A stretch of 64,000 nucleotides of DNA, taken from Glandiceps talaboti. Lineage: Eukaryota; Hemichordata; Enteropneusta; Spengelidae. A program made the position numbers and the translations under genes. Location of the stretch: the NCBI RefSeq assembly GCF_964340395.1, contig NC_135561.1, positions 2,460,001 to 2,524,000 on the forward strand, given 5' to 3'. Under the pieces are notes generated by a model. The model was given only the letters and a program-made list of their open reading frames with translations, ran no database searches and was not told the DNA's origin. Below, one piece after another: positions 30,592-41,892 of the stretch (position 1 is its first letter; each line of letters starts with the position of its first letter).

Positions 30592-33500
30592 CTAGGGAGA
30601 TATTAGAATTGATTTCATTATTGCTAAATAGTTATTATAATATAATCATGTCTGTATGTAATGGAGATAAACTGGAAACAATTCTTGACATACAGTAATG
30701 TCGTTCTCATTGCTTTGCTATTGCAGTGTCTAGAGTTAGCTGATATTGTGCTATAAATTAACCCAAGAAAAAAATACAGCAATGTGTTTGCTTGAATGAA
30801 GTGAGCCAAGGAAAGACTTCATACAAAGACAAAATTAGTAAAAACAACAATACACTTGATACAAATTTTTTAAAATGGTGTGCTTCTGATGTAGGTTCAT
30901 ATGGTGCTTTTATCAGTTTGTTTATATTCTGTGGAAGTTATAAATTAATATAAGGACACTATCATTATTATAATATGTAGGGTTCTGTCAGTAAAGAGAG
31001 TTATCGGATCCACTGCTCCTGTTGTGTTTATACATTGATAAGTTGTGAACACTATTTACATTGTATATCTTTGTATGACACTTGTCTAATTCCTGCTTAC
31101 CACAAGCAAGAAAATGCACTGGTGTTTTTCACAGGCTGTACCAAGTACCTGTAACCAGTGAGTTTTCAAAACAAAAGACAGACATTCTTGTTGTAAAATT
31201 GGTCAAAATGATAAAAGCTAAGGTTTTCTTGTGACGGAGGCAATATGTAGTAAGGAATAAGGAGCACCAGTAATTGTTGTGCATCAGTGGCAAATCAAAT
31301 CAACTTACTGGGTACATCGGCAAATACATACATTAATTGAATTGTGCATCATGTTAACATGAGGCCAGGGACTTGTGCATAATATCATATATTCAAACAT
31401 GACCTAATATTCATGCATCCACTCAAACATGACTTTGGCACTTTAAACATTGTCAAAATGTGTGGTAATTAAAAGGCAAAAGATTCTCACATACGTTGTG
31501 ATTTTATCTTTTCTTTCCAATCTCGTTCTAAAGCTTCTGACTTTTGTGCCAGTTTTTCCTTCAGTTCTTCAAGTTGTTTCTGCCTATCACCATCATACTC
31601 TTCCAGTTCTTTAATCTCCTTAGTACGTATCTCCACTTCGCTACTCAGACGTTCATTTTTTGCAACCAAATCATCATGCTCTTTTTTTTCTCTTTTCAGC
31701 TCTTCAATCTCCTTCCTCATGTTTTCTTGCTTCTGTCTGTGTGTTGCTCTCTGCTTTGCAATGTTGTCTTTGATTTCCTCAATCTCTGTGTCAATTGTGT
31801 AATTTTGCTCTTCAAGGTCTTTCTCTGTTTTCTTTAGTTCTGTTAACTGTATCTCTAGTTCCTTGCTGTCTTCTACCAACTTAACCTTCACAATTTCATA
31901 GACATTGTTATCTATATCAGGAACGGGATGGTTCATCTTCTCTAATTCCTCTACAAACGAGCTCCTTTCTTTGTCACGATTTGATGATAGAAGGTAGACT
32001 TCTGCTACTGACTCACATCTTCTGAGTTTCTTCTTCCTTTCTTCGGCCTCTTCTTGACAGCGATGCTCATGGTAGAAGTTTTGGTCATCTTGCGGTATTG
32101 GTACATTACTCAAGTCATTTACACTGGCAGCTCTTTTCAGCCTTTTTTCTCTCGCAACTATGGAAATACAAACAATAATTGTTCACATCATGTGTATACT
32201 AACACTCTACCGTTGGGGGCGCTATACTTTATAAATGATGTGAACCAAAGTTTGAATAGTATAATACTATCAGATAATGGAATCACTGCATCACTAATGA
32301 TAAATACAGGATAGTAATATATATGATATAAAAATATCTTCACTGGAATTATTATCAATTATTCAAAAACAATAACACAAACTCAAGCATCTTATCTCTG
32401 GTTTGTCTCACGAGCTTTCTAAAGTACATTTGAATAATTAACTATATACAGTAGGGAAATGGTATAGAATACAAAAATACAGCTCAAATGACATTGGTTT
32501 GGTATTCAATCATGTAAAATGACACTTTTACACACACACTCAGACAACTTCTAATGCAAAAGAAACAATGACATAGGTGCCATGCACAGTGGGGATGTAG
32601 AAGTAGTCAAGTTGAAATGTTGACTATCAGTTAGAAAATAAAAAATTGCAGCCAATAAAATCATCAAGTCAATGTGTAATGTTTTCATTAGAAGCCTGTT
32701 TTTACTGCACTGTAAAAGAATAGCAATGTTTATCAGTGTTCAATGTGATTGGGCAAAGGATCCTGCTGTGTTTATTGTGTCTTTGTTATTGTTAGTCTAG
32801 AGTTGAAATATGTCTATCTTTGTGTCAAAAACACAATGTCCTATGAGTGAAACCCCAAGCCTACATCATTTTAGCTGTAATGTCCTATGAGTGAAACCCC
32901 AAGCCTACATCATTTTAGCTGTAATGTCCAATGAGTGAAACACCAAGCCTACATCATTTTAACTGTAATGTCCTGTGAGTGAAACATCAAGCCTGCATCA
33001 TTTTAGCTGTAATGTCCAATGAGTGAAACCCCAAGCCTACATCATTTTAGCTGTAATGTCCAATGAGTGAAACACTAAGCCTACATCATTTTAGCTGTAA
33101 TGTCCCATGAGTGAAACCCCAAGCCTACATCATTTTAGCTGTAATGTCCAATGAGTGAAACACCAAGCCTACATCATTTTAACTGTAATGTCCTGTGAGT
33201 GAAACATCAAGCCTGCATCATTTTAGCTGTAATGTCCAATGAGTGAAACCCCAAGCCTACATCATTTTAGCTGTAATGTCCAATGAGTGAAACACCAAGC
33301 CTACATCATTTTAACTGTAATGTCCTGTGAGTGAAACATCAAGCCTGCATCATTTTAGCTGTAATGTCCAATGAGTGAAACCCCAAGCCTACATCATTTT
33401 AGCTGTAATGTCCAATGAGTGAAACACCAAGCCTACATCATTTTAGCTGTAATGTCCTGTGAGTGAAACATCAAGCCTGCATCATTTTAGCTGTAATGTC

Positions 33501-36500
33501 CAATGAGTGAAACACCAAGCCTACATCATTTTAACTGTAATGTCCTGTGAGTGAAACATCAAGCCTGCATCATTTTAGCTGTAATGTCCAATGAGTGAAA
33601 CCCCAAGCCTACATCATTTTAGCTGTAATGTCCAATGAGTGAAACACCAAGCCTACATCATTTTAGCTGTAATGTCCAATGAGTGAAACATCAAGCCTGC
33701 ATCATTTTAGCTGTAATGTCCAATGAGTGAAACATCAAGCCTGCATCATTTTAGCTGTAATGTCCAATGAGTGAAACACCAAGCCTACATCATTTTAGCT
33801 GTAATGTCCAATGAGTGAAACACCAAGCCTACATGTACATCATTTTAGCTGTAATGTCCAATGAGTGAAACATCAAGCCTGCATCATTTTAGCTGTAATA
33901 TACAGAAATTATGAGAATACAATCCTTGAACCAACTGCTGGGAGACATTTTGTTTATATCAAAAAGTAATTTTCCAAGAGGAAGTTTATCATCTGAAGTC
34001 AAAATATGCCAAATTTACTTTTTCCATTTAAGGAATGAAAACTTGAATAATACATGACAAAGAAAACAACAAATTTTCTTTCATTTGTGTAATGAGAACA
34101 AAGATTTAAATGATGAAATTCATCTTCTACTAAATTTTGACAAAATTTACAGAATGTTTCATCTTCAAGAATCTTAGGAGTAGATCGTCCACCCAACTCA
34201 ATTTGAATATTATAATCTGAAATTCTAATTTAGACAGTAGTTTTCTTCAGGCAGGATTTTTTTATTTGTAGAAGATACTTCTAAAAATCAAAAACCTTTT
34301 TGAACAATCAGAGTATGTTCTTATTTTATTTGAAGATTATATGTATGACACAGTGGAATTGTCTTACTTGGGTGTTACAGATTAATTGTGTTTGCAAAGA
34401 AATGTAATGTTTCACACCTAAAGTAGTTTGTATGGGATGATCACACAATATCGCACAAGCTCAATATGCAAAATTCGTTCATTTAGGGTGGGGGGAGGGG
34501 GTCTGGCATCAATACAATTGCTGAATTTCATTTTCCCACTTCTAACCAAATTTCGACGGAAAACTTTCACTCCTTCAATGATAACAGCTTTTGTCTTTAC
34601 TACCGAGATGTTCACAAGTTGATAAAAATTTACTTCTGCAGTGAGATATTGTGTTGAGTTTCTTGTAGTATTTTAATGTGTTTACAAATCATATTTTTAC
34701 ATTACATCAATTGTAGTGGTGTGACTAATCTTCAGTTTTCATCATGGACTAGTTTACATCATATATAAATGTTTGATGTCGCACTTGTGAATATTTAGGG
34801 GAGCTAGGTGGAGGGGGTTTTGACCTAAATGAACGATGTTCATTTGTTGAGCTTGTGTGATCGTCTCTACTATTATTTGGTATACCATGATGGGGCGAGG
34901 GTGCACGTGTGAGGGCATGCCACACAATCAGTCAACTCCTTTCATAGATAGCACAGGCCAGTGAGGGCAGAGCGACACTTACCATATTCAAATCTCAGTT
35001 CCTTTTTAGCGAATTCATACTCCTCATAATCCAAGGTGACTTCTAAAGCAAGGTGGACTGCTTGGACTTCCTCCATAATTTCATTTGTCAGTAGCGTATA
35101 CTCCATAATTTTGACAAGTTCATGTTGTTTATATGCGTCCCACAAAGCATACAGGGCATCAAGAGTCAAACATTGCATTATAAAGTTGGTATTTTCATGA
35201 TCGTAGTATTTTGCCTGGATGTCAGGGTGAAGAGCTGATAATTTTTGCATACAGACTTGGAATTCTGGTCTCTCCACTTTAAAGAGAGTATCAGTAACAT
35301 TAGACATGCTGTATCGTTGTCTTGGTAACCCTTCTTGAATACTTACATGTACGGTAGCATCATCTGTGGTCAAGGGAAATTTATAACCAGTGATGAATTA
35401 TGCTAATATATGGAATGGAAGACGTGCTATTGGCAAACTCATATCAGTTGAGAAACTATCTGTGGTTTCAAATATCTTCTCACATCTGAACTCAATGAGG
35501 TCCTGAGATGAAATTTCAAATTTAAATAAAGCCACCCACACAGATATCATGTCTTTGTGAATCAATCACAGAATTCTTTCCAATGATAAGTTAGTGTTCA
35601 CTGGGGCCAGTTACATAATGTCCAAATATGGTATATTTGTCAGACAAGGACACTACTTATACATTGTTTACATCATTCTAACAGTTGGGGGTTTACTCAT
35701 TTGCATGAACAACTTTTGGTTCATGATTTCTCATTGAGTTAGACAAGGTGAAGAGATGATTTGATAATTGAAGCCACGGATATATCGATGTAGATTATCT
35801 AGGTCAGATACACACTAATTAAAACTTACTATAATAATATTATTGTATGTCGTAGATTATACAAGTGGCAATGCCTTGATATTATTGAACACATATTGCC
35901 TGGCCATGAGGGCTATAGCACCCGTTTATTACACCCGAGGGACTGTGAGTTACCAGAATCACATATTTCCCGAGGCCAAAGGCCGAGGGAAATAGCATGT
36001 GATTCTGGTAACTCACAGTCACGAGGGGGTAATGAACGGGTGCTATAGCCCGAATATAGGCCAGGCAATATGTGTTTTATAATATACCTCAAGCTGTGAA
36101 CTCGCGGTGGCAGACGACATCGTCAGAAGCTGCCATTTTGACCTGCTGTGAATGTGCGGTGGTCACGGGACCATGTAAAAGTTGATGGAACTATTTCCCT
36201 AGGGAAATAGTCATTCTATTTTCCTATCACGTGACTGATTCTAGCGAATCATGGCACAGCATTATCACTATATGGATATAATAGGCTTTAGTCAAGTTAG
36301 TGTAAATTCTGAACAGGGTTGAAATCGTGTCCTATAAAAACAAAATTTGCAGTACCTAATGTAACACAACTGAGTGTGAAATGACCTTGTGTGCATATGT
36401 CCCATGGAATAAGAAATGCAGCTACGAAAATATCAGTATCAACTATGTAGCATGTGAAATGATCCTATACTTACAGACTTGACGAAATCTCTTCAACTTG

Positions 36501-38844
36501 CATTTGAAGAATCGGTTGCTGAAAGGATCTCTTGGTACATTGGCTGTTATTATATGAGCTTGACCTAGTAAAATTTGTAGTCCTATAAGTAAAGTGTAAA
36601 TAACAAAACAATAATACAATCAAAAAGTGTAAATAACAAAACAATAATACAATCAAAAAGTGTAAATAACAACACAATAATATAATCAAAATGTTTTCTC
36701 AATATTCAATCAAGTATTCAAGACTCTCACGTTTTAAAGCAACAAATTCTTCAGGGCCTTTGTAGCATGTAGTATTTTTGGGGGCAGTTATGTAATGTCC
36801 TAATATGGTATATTTGTCAACTCAGGATGCTACACAGTATACAGTTGTTTACATCATACTTAGACTAACAGTTGGGGATTTACTCATTTGCATAACACAA
36901 CTTTATCATCATGATTTCCCACTGGGCTAGATGGGGTAAAGAGGTGACTTGAAACAACAGGTACCAATATACCATCTAGACTATGTTTACATGTGTATAT
37001 GTGGTTTTGACACTATCATGATTTCTCACTGGGCTAGATGGGGTAAAGAGATGACTTGAAACAGCAGGTACCAATATACCATCTAGACTATGTTTACATG
37101 TGTATATGTGGTTTTGACACTATCATGATTTCCCTGGTGACTGGGCTAGACATGGGGTAAAGGGATGATTTGATACAACAGGTACCATCTAGACTATGTT
37201 TATATGTGTATATCTAGTTTTGACAGTTTAGTTCAAAATGATACGAGTTACAATTACTACGATCATCTCCACTCACTACGTGTATACTAGTCAAATTGAA
37301 CATTTTACCTTTAATATGGCTAAACCCCATGCTGGGCAAAGAGTAAACAGTGCATGTCAGTCCATCACAAATTGACAGGCAGATGTAATTGGTTTACGTC
37401 CTTCAGACAATCGCTCATTAATATTCAGCTGTCCTAAACTAAAACATGTGGGTGTGCGATAACATCACCACGTTTATATGAATGCTGTCAGGGGTAGCAC
37501 GGTAGCACAGATTTCTGTGCTAGAGTAACAACTTTGACTAGATGCAGTGAGTGGAGATGATTGTAGCAATCATAACTTGTATTGTATAGGAACTAGACTA
37601 TGACTAAAGTTGCTAAATATATATTTACCTCCAAACCTGACAGGCCTAATCAGTCGCTGAAATCCTTTCTCAATATAATGATTGATTTGAGCTGCAGTAA
37701 TATACTGAAATCGTCTAACTTCTGATGCTCTAAGTCTGGCCTGCCTTGGTTTATCAATCACCTCCCATATCTTAAACTTCAATGTTTGCATATCTGTCAT
37801 GTCATCAACCATAAACTTCTCAATATGCCTTGAGTAATGGTTCACTAGGATGTGAGCATCTGATCCAGTAGGCACCATCACTGGTACACCAATAGCCATA
37901 GCTGAGAATGCAAGTTGTTGTGATGTTAATGCTGAACATGGAACCAAAATAAGTTGAGAGCTTCTTATTTCTTCATCAAACTGAGTAACCGGTAATGACG
38001 GCCCTGTAGCAATTATTTCTCTGACCTCTGGGTCAAACATCTCAATGAATATTCTCTCCTTACCACTTGGAACACCGACAAATTTCCAAGTTATGTTTAT
38101 TTTGACGATATCTCTTAATGCATGCAGCACCTGACATGCTATTGGGTTATAACCACTGGCATCTTCTAAGTACTGCTCCTCAAACAAACTCAGAACTTGG
38201 AACTCTTTAAGTTTCACACTTTCATTCCCCTCTTGGTTTCGTTTCGATATGTGTCTATTATCAGCAGTCGGCGATAACTGGTGGTGTTTCTTTTGCAGAG
38301 CAGGAAACTTCTCAAGCATTTTGTTGTAGAAATTATAGCAGTTGTAACCAAGGGAGAGAATACCATCACTTTCTTCGAGATTCTCTTTCAGCGATTGAAA
38401 CCGCCAGTACATTTCCTCTATTGAAATGCCAAGAGTTACAGGACGCAGTGTATCAAATGGCCAGATGTTAACGATATAGAATTGAGCTCCGGTGAAGACA
38501 TCTTTCTTTATCTTCAAAGCAGTGTCAGATGTTTGAAGACCAAAACCAAAAATAACTTTAATATCGGGTCCGTTATTTAGGTTTGGAAGAAATATCTTAT
38601 GCAGGAATAACCAATCAGGATGTGGTTGTCTGTCTGTGAGACGACCGCTTGGGTCTGGTGGATGTAATATGATGCCCATCTTGTTAGCTTCTTCACCACC
38701 TACTTTGCCTCTTTCAAGGACTGTACAGTGTACTTCTAGATCAAGCATCTGCATATGTTTTGCTAAGAAGTGTATAGCAGCCGCTATGTCACCCTCTGTC
38801 AGGTTCACCCACCTTTCAGCTACAATTAGTGCTCCACACGCCAT
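29753..38844 (-). CDS. Gene B: GT-B-like / TRADD-N-like / coiled-coil / NHL protein, 1068 aa
   Basis: Tandem paralogue of gene A on the same strand. Coding exons: 38844-37629, 36582-36475, 35363-34983, 32157-31495, 30591-29753, summing to 3207 nt (1069 codons with TGA); all introns are phase 1. Start ATG at 38844 (MACGALIVAERW), 34 bases after a TACTTTCAG acceptor at 38879, so a non-coding exon lies upstream as in gene A. Domains: GT-B-like 1-405; linker 405-441; TRADD-N-like 441-568; coiled coil 569-789; six NHL blades 790-1068. Exons 3 and 5 have exactly the same lengths as in gene A. The non-NHL parts are clearly diverged, so the duplication is old. No signal peptide or membrane helix. Likely cytosolic; function inferred as for gene A. 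Confidence 0.85.
31190..31310. mobile_element. Partial relative of the 23050-23378 MITE, in intron 4 of gene B
   Basis: Shares the ordered blocks TTGTTGTaa-tt-gtCAAAATGATAAAA, TTTTCTTGTGA and CATCAGTGGCA with the gene A intron 2 element. Only the left half is recognisable. Confidence 0.45.
31495..32157 (-). CDS. Gene B coding exon 4: coiled coil
   Basis: Acceptor TTTCCATAG, donor C|GTATGT at 31494. The 221 codons contain SSNRDKERSSFVEELEKMNH and long Glu/Lys-rich heptads. Reading past the donor gives a stop within three codons. Confidence 0.8.
32836..33898. repeat. 44-bp minisatellite, about 24 units, intron 3 of gene B
   Basis: Consensus unit TGTAATGTCCAATGAGTGAA followed by ACACCAAGCCTACATCATTT and TAGC. 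Variants (CCTGTGAGTG with CATCAAGCCTGC; TTTTAACTG) recur in sets of three units, so a 132-bp higher-order period is visible in part of the array. One unit carries a 6-bp TACATG insertion near 33832. Confidence 0.95.
34434..34872. mobile_element. MITE with about 50-bp inverted ends, intron 3 of gene B
   Basis: Left end GATGATCACACAATATCGCA and on through GTTCATTTAGGGTGGGGG; the complement of the right end reads GACGATCACACAAGCTCAAC and on through GTTCATTTAGGTC. A diverged relative is at 7228-7575. Confidence 0.7.
34983..35363 (-). CDS. Gene B coding exon 3: TRADD-N-like domain
   Basis: 381 nt, the same as in gene A. Shared positions include ATV-VSI, ER/DRPEF, LHP---AKY-D, the LECKTIEALCGLW equivalent MQCLTLDALYALWDAY, YTLLT-EI-EE-QA-HL, and LDYEEYE--K-ELRFE. 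Roughly half of the residues are the same by eye. Confidence 0.55.
35525..35765. repeat. Dispersed repeat, copy 1
   Basis: Blocks GCCACCCACACAG, AATCAATCACA-AATTCT, AAGTTAGTGTT, CAGTTA--TAATG and AACAGTTGGGGGTTTACTCA are shared with 53415-53640; the second half is shared with 36765-36920. No ends were identified. Confidence 0.6.
35879..36085. mobile_element. Near-perfect 207-bp palindrome, intron 2 of gene B
   Basis: Arms 35879-35977 and 35981-36085 with only AAA at the centre (CCGAGGCC-AAA-GGCCGAGG). Landmarks: ACACATATTGCCTGGCC on the left and GGCCAGGCAATATGTGT on the right. Expected to form a long hairpin in RNA and a cruciform in DNA. A separate 22-bp perfect palindrome is at 36190-36211. 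Confidence 0.8.
36475..36582 (-). CDS. Gene B coding exon 2: 36-codon linker
   Basis: 108 nt between a CTTATAG acceptor and GTAAGT donor, encoding GLQILLGQAHIITANVPRDP followed by FSNRFFKCKLKRFRQV. An alternative acceptor (ACTAG) 18 bases downstream would shorten it by six codons in frame. Confidence 0.7.
36592..36690. repeat. 33-bp tandem repeat, three units
   Basis: AGTGTAAATAACAAAACAAT followed by AATACAATCAAAA three times, immediately upstream (on the gene strand) of coding exon 2 of gene B, where branch point and pyrimidine tract should lie. Confidence 0.9.
36765..36920. repeat. Dispersed repeat, copy 2
   Basis: Matches 35590-35740 (TATGGTATATTTGTCA, CAGTTGGGG-TTTACTCATT, TTCCCACTGGGCTAG) and the same region of 53500-53620. 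Confidence 0.6.
36917..37225. repeat. Three tandem units of about 100-115 bp, intron 1 of gene B
   Basis: Each unit has CTGGGCTAGA-TGGGGTAAAG, ACAGGTACCA and CATCTAGACTATGTTTACAT. The third unit is shorter and more diverged. Confidence 0.85.
37245..37578. mobile_element. MITE with about 50-bp inverted ends, intron 1 of gene B
   Basis: Left arm contains GATCATCTCCACTCACTACG; right arm contains GCAGTGAGTGGAGATGATTG. The right end stops about 50 bp before the exon 1 donor. Confidence 0.65.
37629..38844 (-). CDS. Gene B coding exon 1: GT-B glycosyltransferase-like domain
   Basis: 405 codons plus one base, donor AG|GTAAAT as in gene A. Conserved landmarks with gene A: IVAE(R/K)W, IFGFGLQTSD, YIVNIWPFD, GYNCY-FY, ITWK-(F/I)(V/M)G-P-GKER, and HIEKFMV-DM. 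The EX7E position reads ALTSQQLAFSAMAIGVPVMV, again without the glutamates. This points to a shared non-catalytic fold in both paralogues. Confidence 0.6.
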
Positions 38845-39049
38845 TGTATTGTACGAATGTAAGAATGGTCACTCTTAACTGAAAGTACAAAGGGGACATA
38901 CAATACACAATAAATATTTTATATGATGAACAGTAAACAGACAAGTTTCTTCTGTTGTTGAAAGTATACAGATATTATTGTAAGTGTTTATTTATGTGTA
39001 TGTGGATGAGAAAAGCATGTCATTTGTTACTTTACTTTTACCTATCTTA

Positions 39050-39290
39050 GTGGTCATTTACGTTCGTTTTAATATTTGACTTTTTTAAGGCTTTTATAAC
39101 ATGTCTCAGTCTATAATTTTAATGACCATTCACTATACTTTTAACATTTGACATTAACGGTATACTGGTATACTTGTTTTTGTAGCATTCACCTTATTTA
39201 TGTTTTTGTATTTTATGTGCAGCACTTTTGAATATTTTAAATAGAAAAGGCGCTTTAGAAAATAAATAAACTTAAACTTAAACTTACCTA
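39050..39290 (+). mobile_element. LINE 3' end (CR1/L2-like tail)
   Basis: AT-rich 3'-UTR-like sequence ends in AAAAGGCGCTTTAGAAAATA and then a short tandem tail of CTTAAA units. GGCGCT-TA-A-AATAAAT is typical of CR1/L2-clade 3' ends. No coding part remains. Confidence 0.5.
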
Positions 39291-40803
39291 ATGACGTATT
39301 AGACTTTCATAAGAATTATGAAAACAGAGCGTACAGAAAGATTATGAGTACAATGTATGACTTGATTCAATCTGATTAAAATCTGCTGTATTGTACACTT
39401 TGCGATTTCTTTTTGGCTGTTACATCGTTTCTTCTTTTGTGAATGTTCATTACATACAGCTGACAAAACACCATAGGCATTCCCATACCAAATCTAAGCA
39501 CTGAGTAAAATTCACTCAACAAATAAGAATGCCCTGAAACATACAGGTACTGAGTACTTGAGAGTGCTTAGTTCAAAAAGAGCATGAGCACAGAGTGCAC
39601 ACAATGATGTTATCATTATTGTTTGGTGGTTCTCTTTCTTTCAAATTCGAACACTGAGTGTATATATTGTAAGATGGATTCTGATTGGCTACTTGTAAGT
39701 ATACGATTTGGTATGGGAATGCCTGATAACTAATTCAGAATTCTGCTAGTATTGTTAGTTTTTTTGGAGTTTAAAGTATATATTTTCTTCATAACTAATT
39801 AACTTTTTAAAAACTTGATATACTTTAATAATGATACCCCTAAAGCATTACCTGTGATTGTTTGGATTTCAAATCTTCCAATTTGATTTGTTTTATCAAG
39901 TGATGAACTATTCTAACAGAACACAGCAACTTCAACTTGACCTTAGGTTGAGGACAATTAATGTTGTTTACAAGTACAAATGTGTATGTGTATTTAATTT
40001 AACAACGTACCATGCCCAGGATGATTACAATTAAGTTTAATAAATGTATGACAGAATATTCATACCCCCATTTTTTAGTGCCACACTAATAAATTCCCTA
40101 TGGTTTATTATATTTTGTATTGTAATATCTCAGTGACACGTGATCTTTAATGTCGACATGCATATACATTATAATCATAATTTTATTAGCAGCAACTTTG
40201 CTTTCATTTGCGTTATGAAATGATATCAATTACTGCAGTATTATGTTGTTTTCAAGGAAAAGAAAATGTACACTGGGTATTGTACAATCTTGGAGTAATT
40301 ACTCCAAGATGCAATCGACAGAATTAAAGACAGCAACTGTGATATTACATTATGATAGCTGCATGCATGGTACAGGTATAAAGATGTATATAGTGTGTTG
40401 TGACGTCACTCACCTGTACATAATTGGTGGCAGACATCTGGTTAACTATCCCTACATTATACATTCCACTTAGTACAGGTCCATGGCAGGTCTTCAACTG
40501 GCCAATCTAGGCTAATTACTTGGGCTTACAATTATAAGGCTGGACCCGTTACATAATCACTACTTCTATAGCTGTTCCATTGCTTATATACTGCTTTTCC
40601 TATGTAGTGTACTACTACTAGTAACAAGCACTTGAAATTTGATCAATCTGTGTCATTTAAAAGAGAAAAAAAATGTATAGTAAAACTGAGGCACTTGAAT
40701 CAATCTGTATGATTGCATAGTTAAAAAGAGTTCTTTTTTATTATACATTTAAAAAAAAATCATACACGAGTGCCTACCGTGTCACAACCTATTTAGACCA
40801 CAT

Positions 40804-40831
40804 GGCGAAGTCCACTTCCGGGTTCTGCAAC
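40804..40831 (-). promoter_or_regulatory. ETS-like element upstream of gene B, shared with gene A
   Basis: The plus strand reads GAAGTCCACTTCCGGGTTCT; the minus strand has ACCCGGAAGT, a strong ETS consensus. It lies about 1.96 kb before the gene B ATG and matches 26490-26518 upstream of gene A while the flanks do not match. Confidence 0.4.
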
Positions 40832-41699
40832 AACACTGGAATTATATCTATGCAACCTTTTTTTTCATTGAAACTTATTACCGTAATTTGCTTCACAGGA
40901 ACACAAGTGACATCTTCCTCTATCTTGGCTGGGTTCCGTTAGGTCTTCCTGTTCAAATGCATTACATTATAAAAACATTGACATGCATCGCGAATCTCTG
41001 CTGCATGCTGCTGAAGAGTCGCCGGTTATTAGCTCTGGTTATTAGCATCTCAATGGAAGCCAATAGTTGTGACGTCACTCAAATCAAGGGTGGTGGCATT
41101 CTCATGTGCACGTTCCTGCAAGCTTCAGCTGAGAGTGTGGGATAACCTGTGAGATCGAGTTATTCTCTTTGAGAGACCCCCAACCTGACCTTACGTGTGG
41201 TAGCAACAGTTATCATTTTAACGTTCTAACGTTAGTTTTTGGTTCTGAGCTTTTCATCGCTCCACGATTGCACTCAAAAAAACAAAAACATTTTATACAC
41301 GGTGGTCCATAGGAAACAGAGAAGCAATAAATTTGTGGAATAAATTAAATCGATTTTTATACATGTACTAGTATTAGTAACCTATAGTATGGATAACTAC
41401 TTTCACATTGTACATTTAATTTCTCTTTTTTGTTTATTATATTGTGTTCTTATATAAAACAGTTATATCAAAACAAAATATTACATTTGTCATCATATAC
41501 AATTTTTCATAGCGTTAAAGTATATGTGAATATCACATGATGATGACGACCGAATCCTTATATTTCTGTCAGGAATAAATCACAGACACTCAGAAGACGC
41601 CCCCCCCCCTCCATCCAAGCTCATAGACAGCGCTAGGAGCTTGCCCCCCCTTAATCCAGTTTGCCTATCCCTAGTTTCTCTCTCAATTTCAATGGTTGG

Positions 41700-41892
41700 T
41701 GGCGTACATCCATACGTCATCGGGGATTCCCCAATATTACTATAATCGATCGGACGACATTTAACGTGATCGTGAGCGTAATTAACTCATTGTAGACGAC
41801 GCACCTGTAATTTACAGTTACACAATTGTTTCGTTAAAGTACACGGGACTGGTTATTCGCAGCGTAAGCTTATCTATACGCACACAGGAAAG
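41700..41892 (+). other. Candidate non-coding first exon and promoter side of the RING gene
   Basis: CAGGAAAG|GTAAGT is a strong donor at 41893. The matching acceptor is TTTGTACAG at 42689, ten bases before the RING-gene ATG. The upstream sequence is richer in CG dinucleotides than its surroundings. The transcription start cannot be fixed. Confidence 0.4.
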
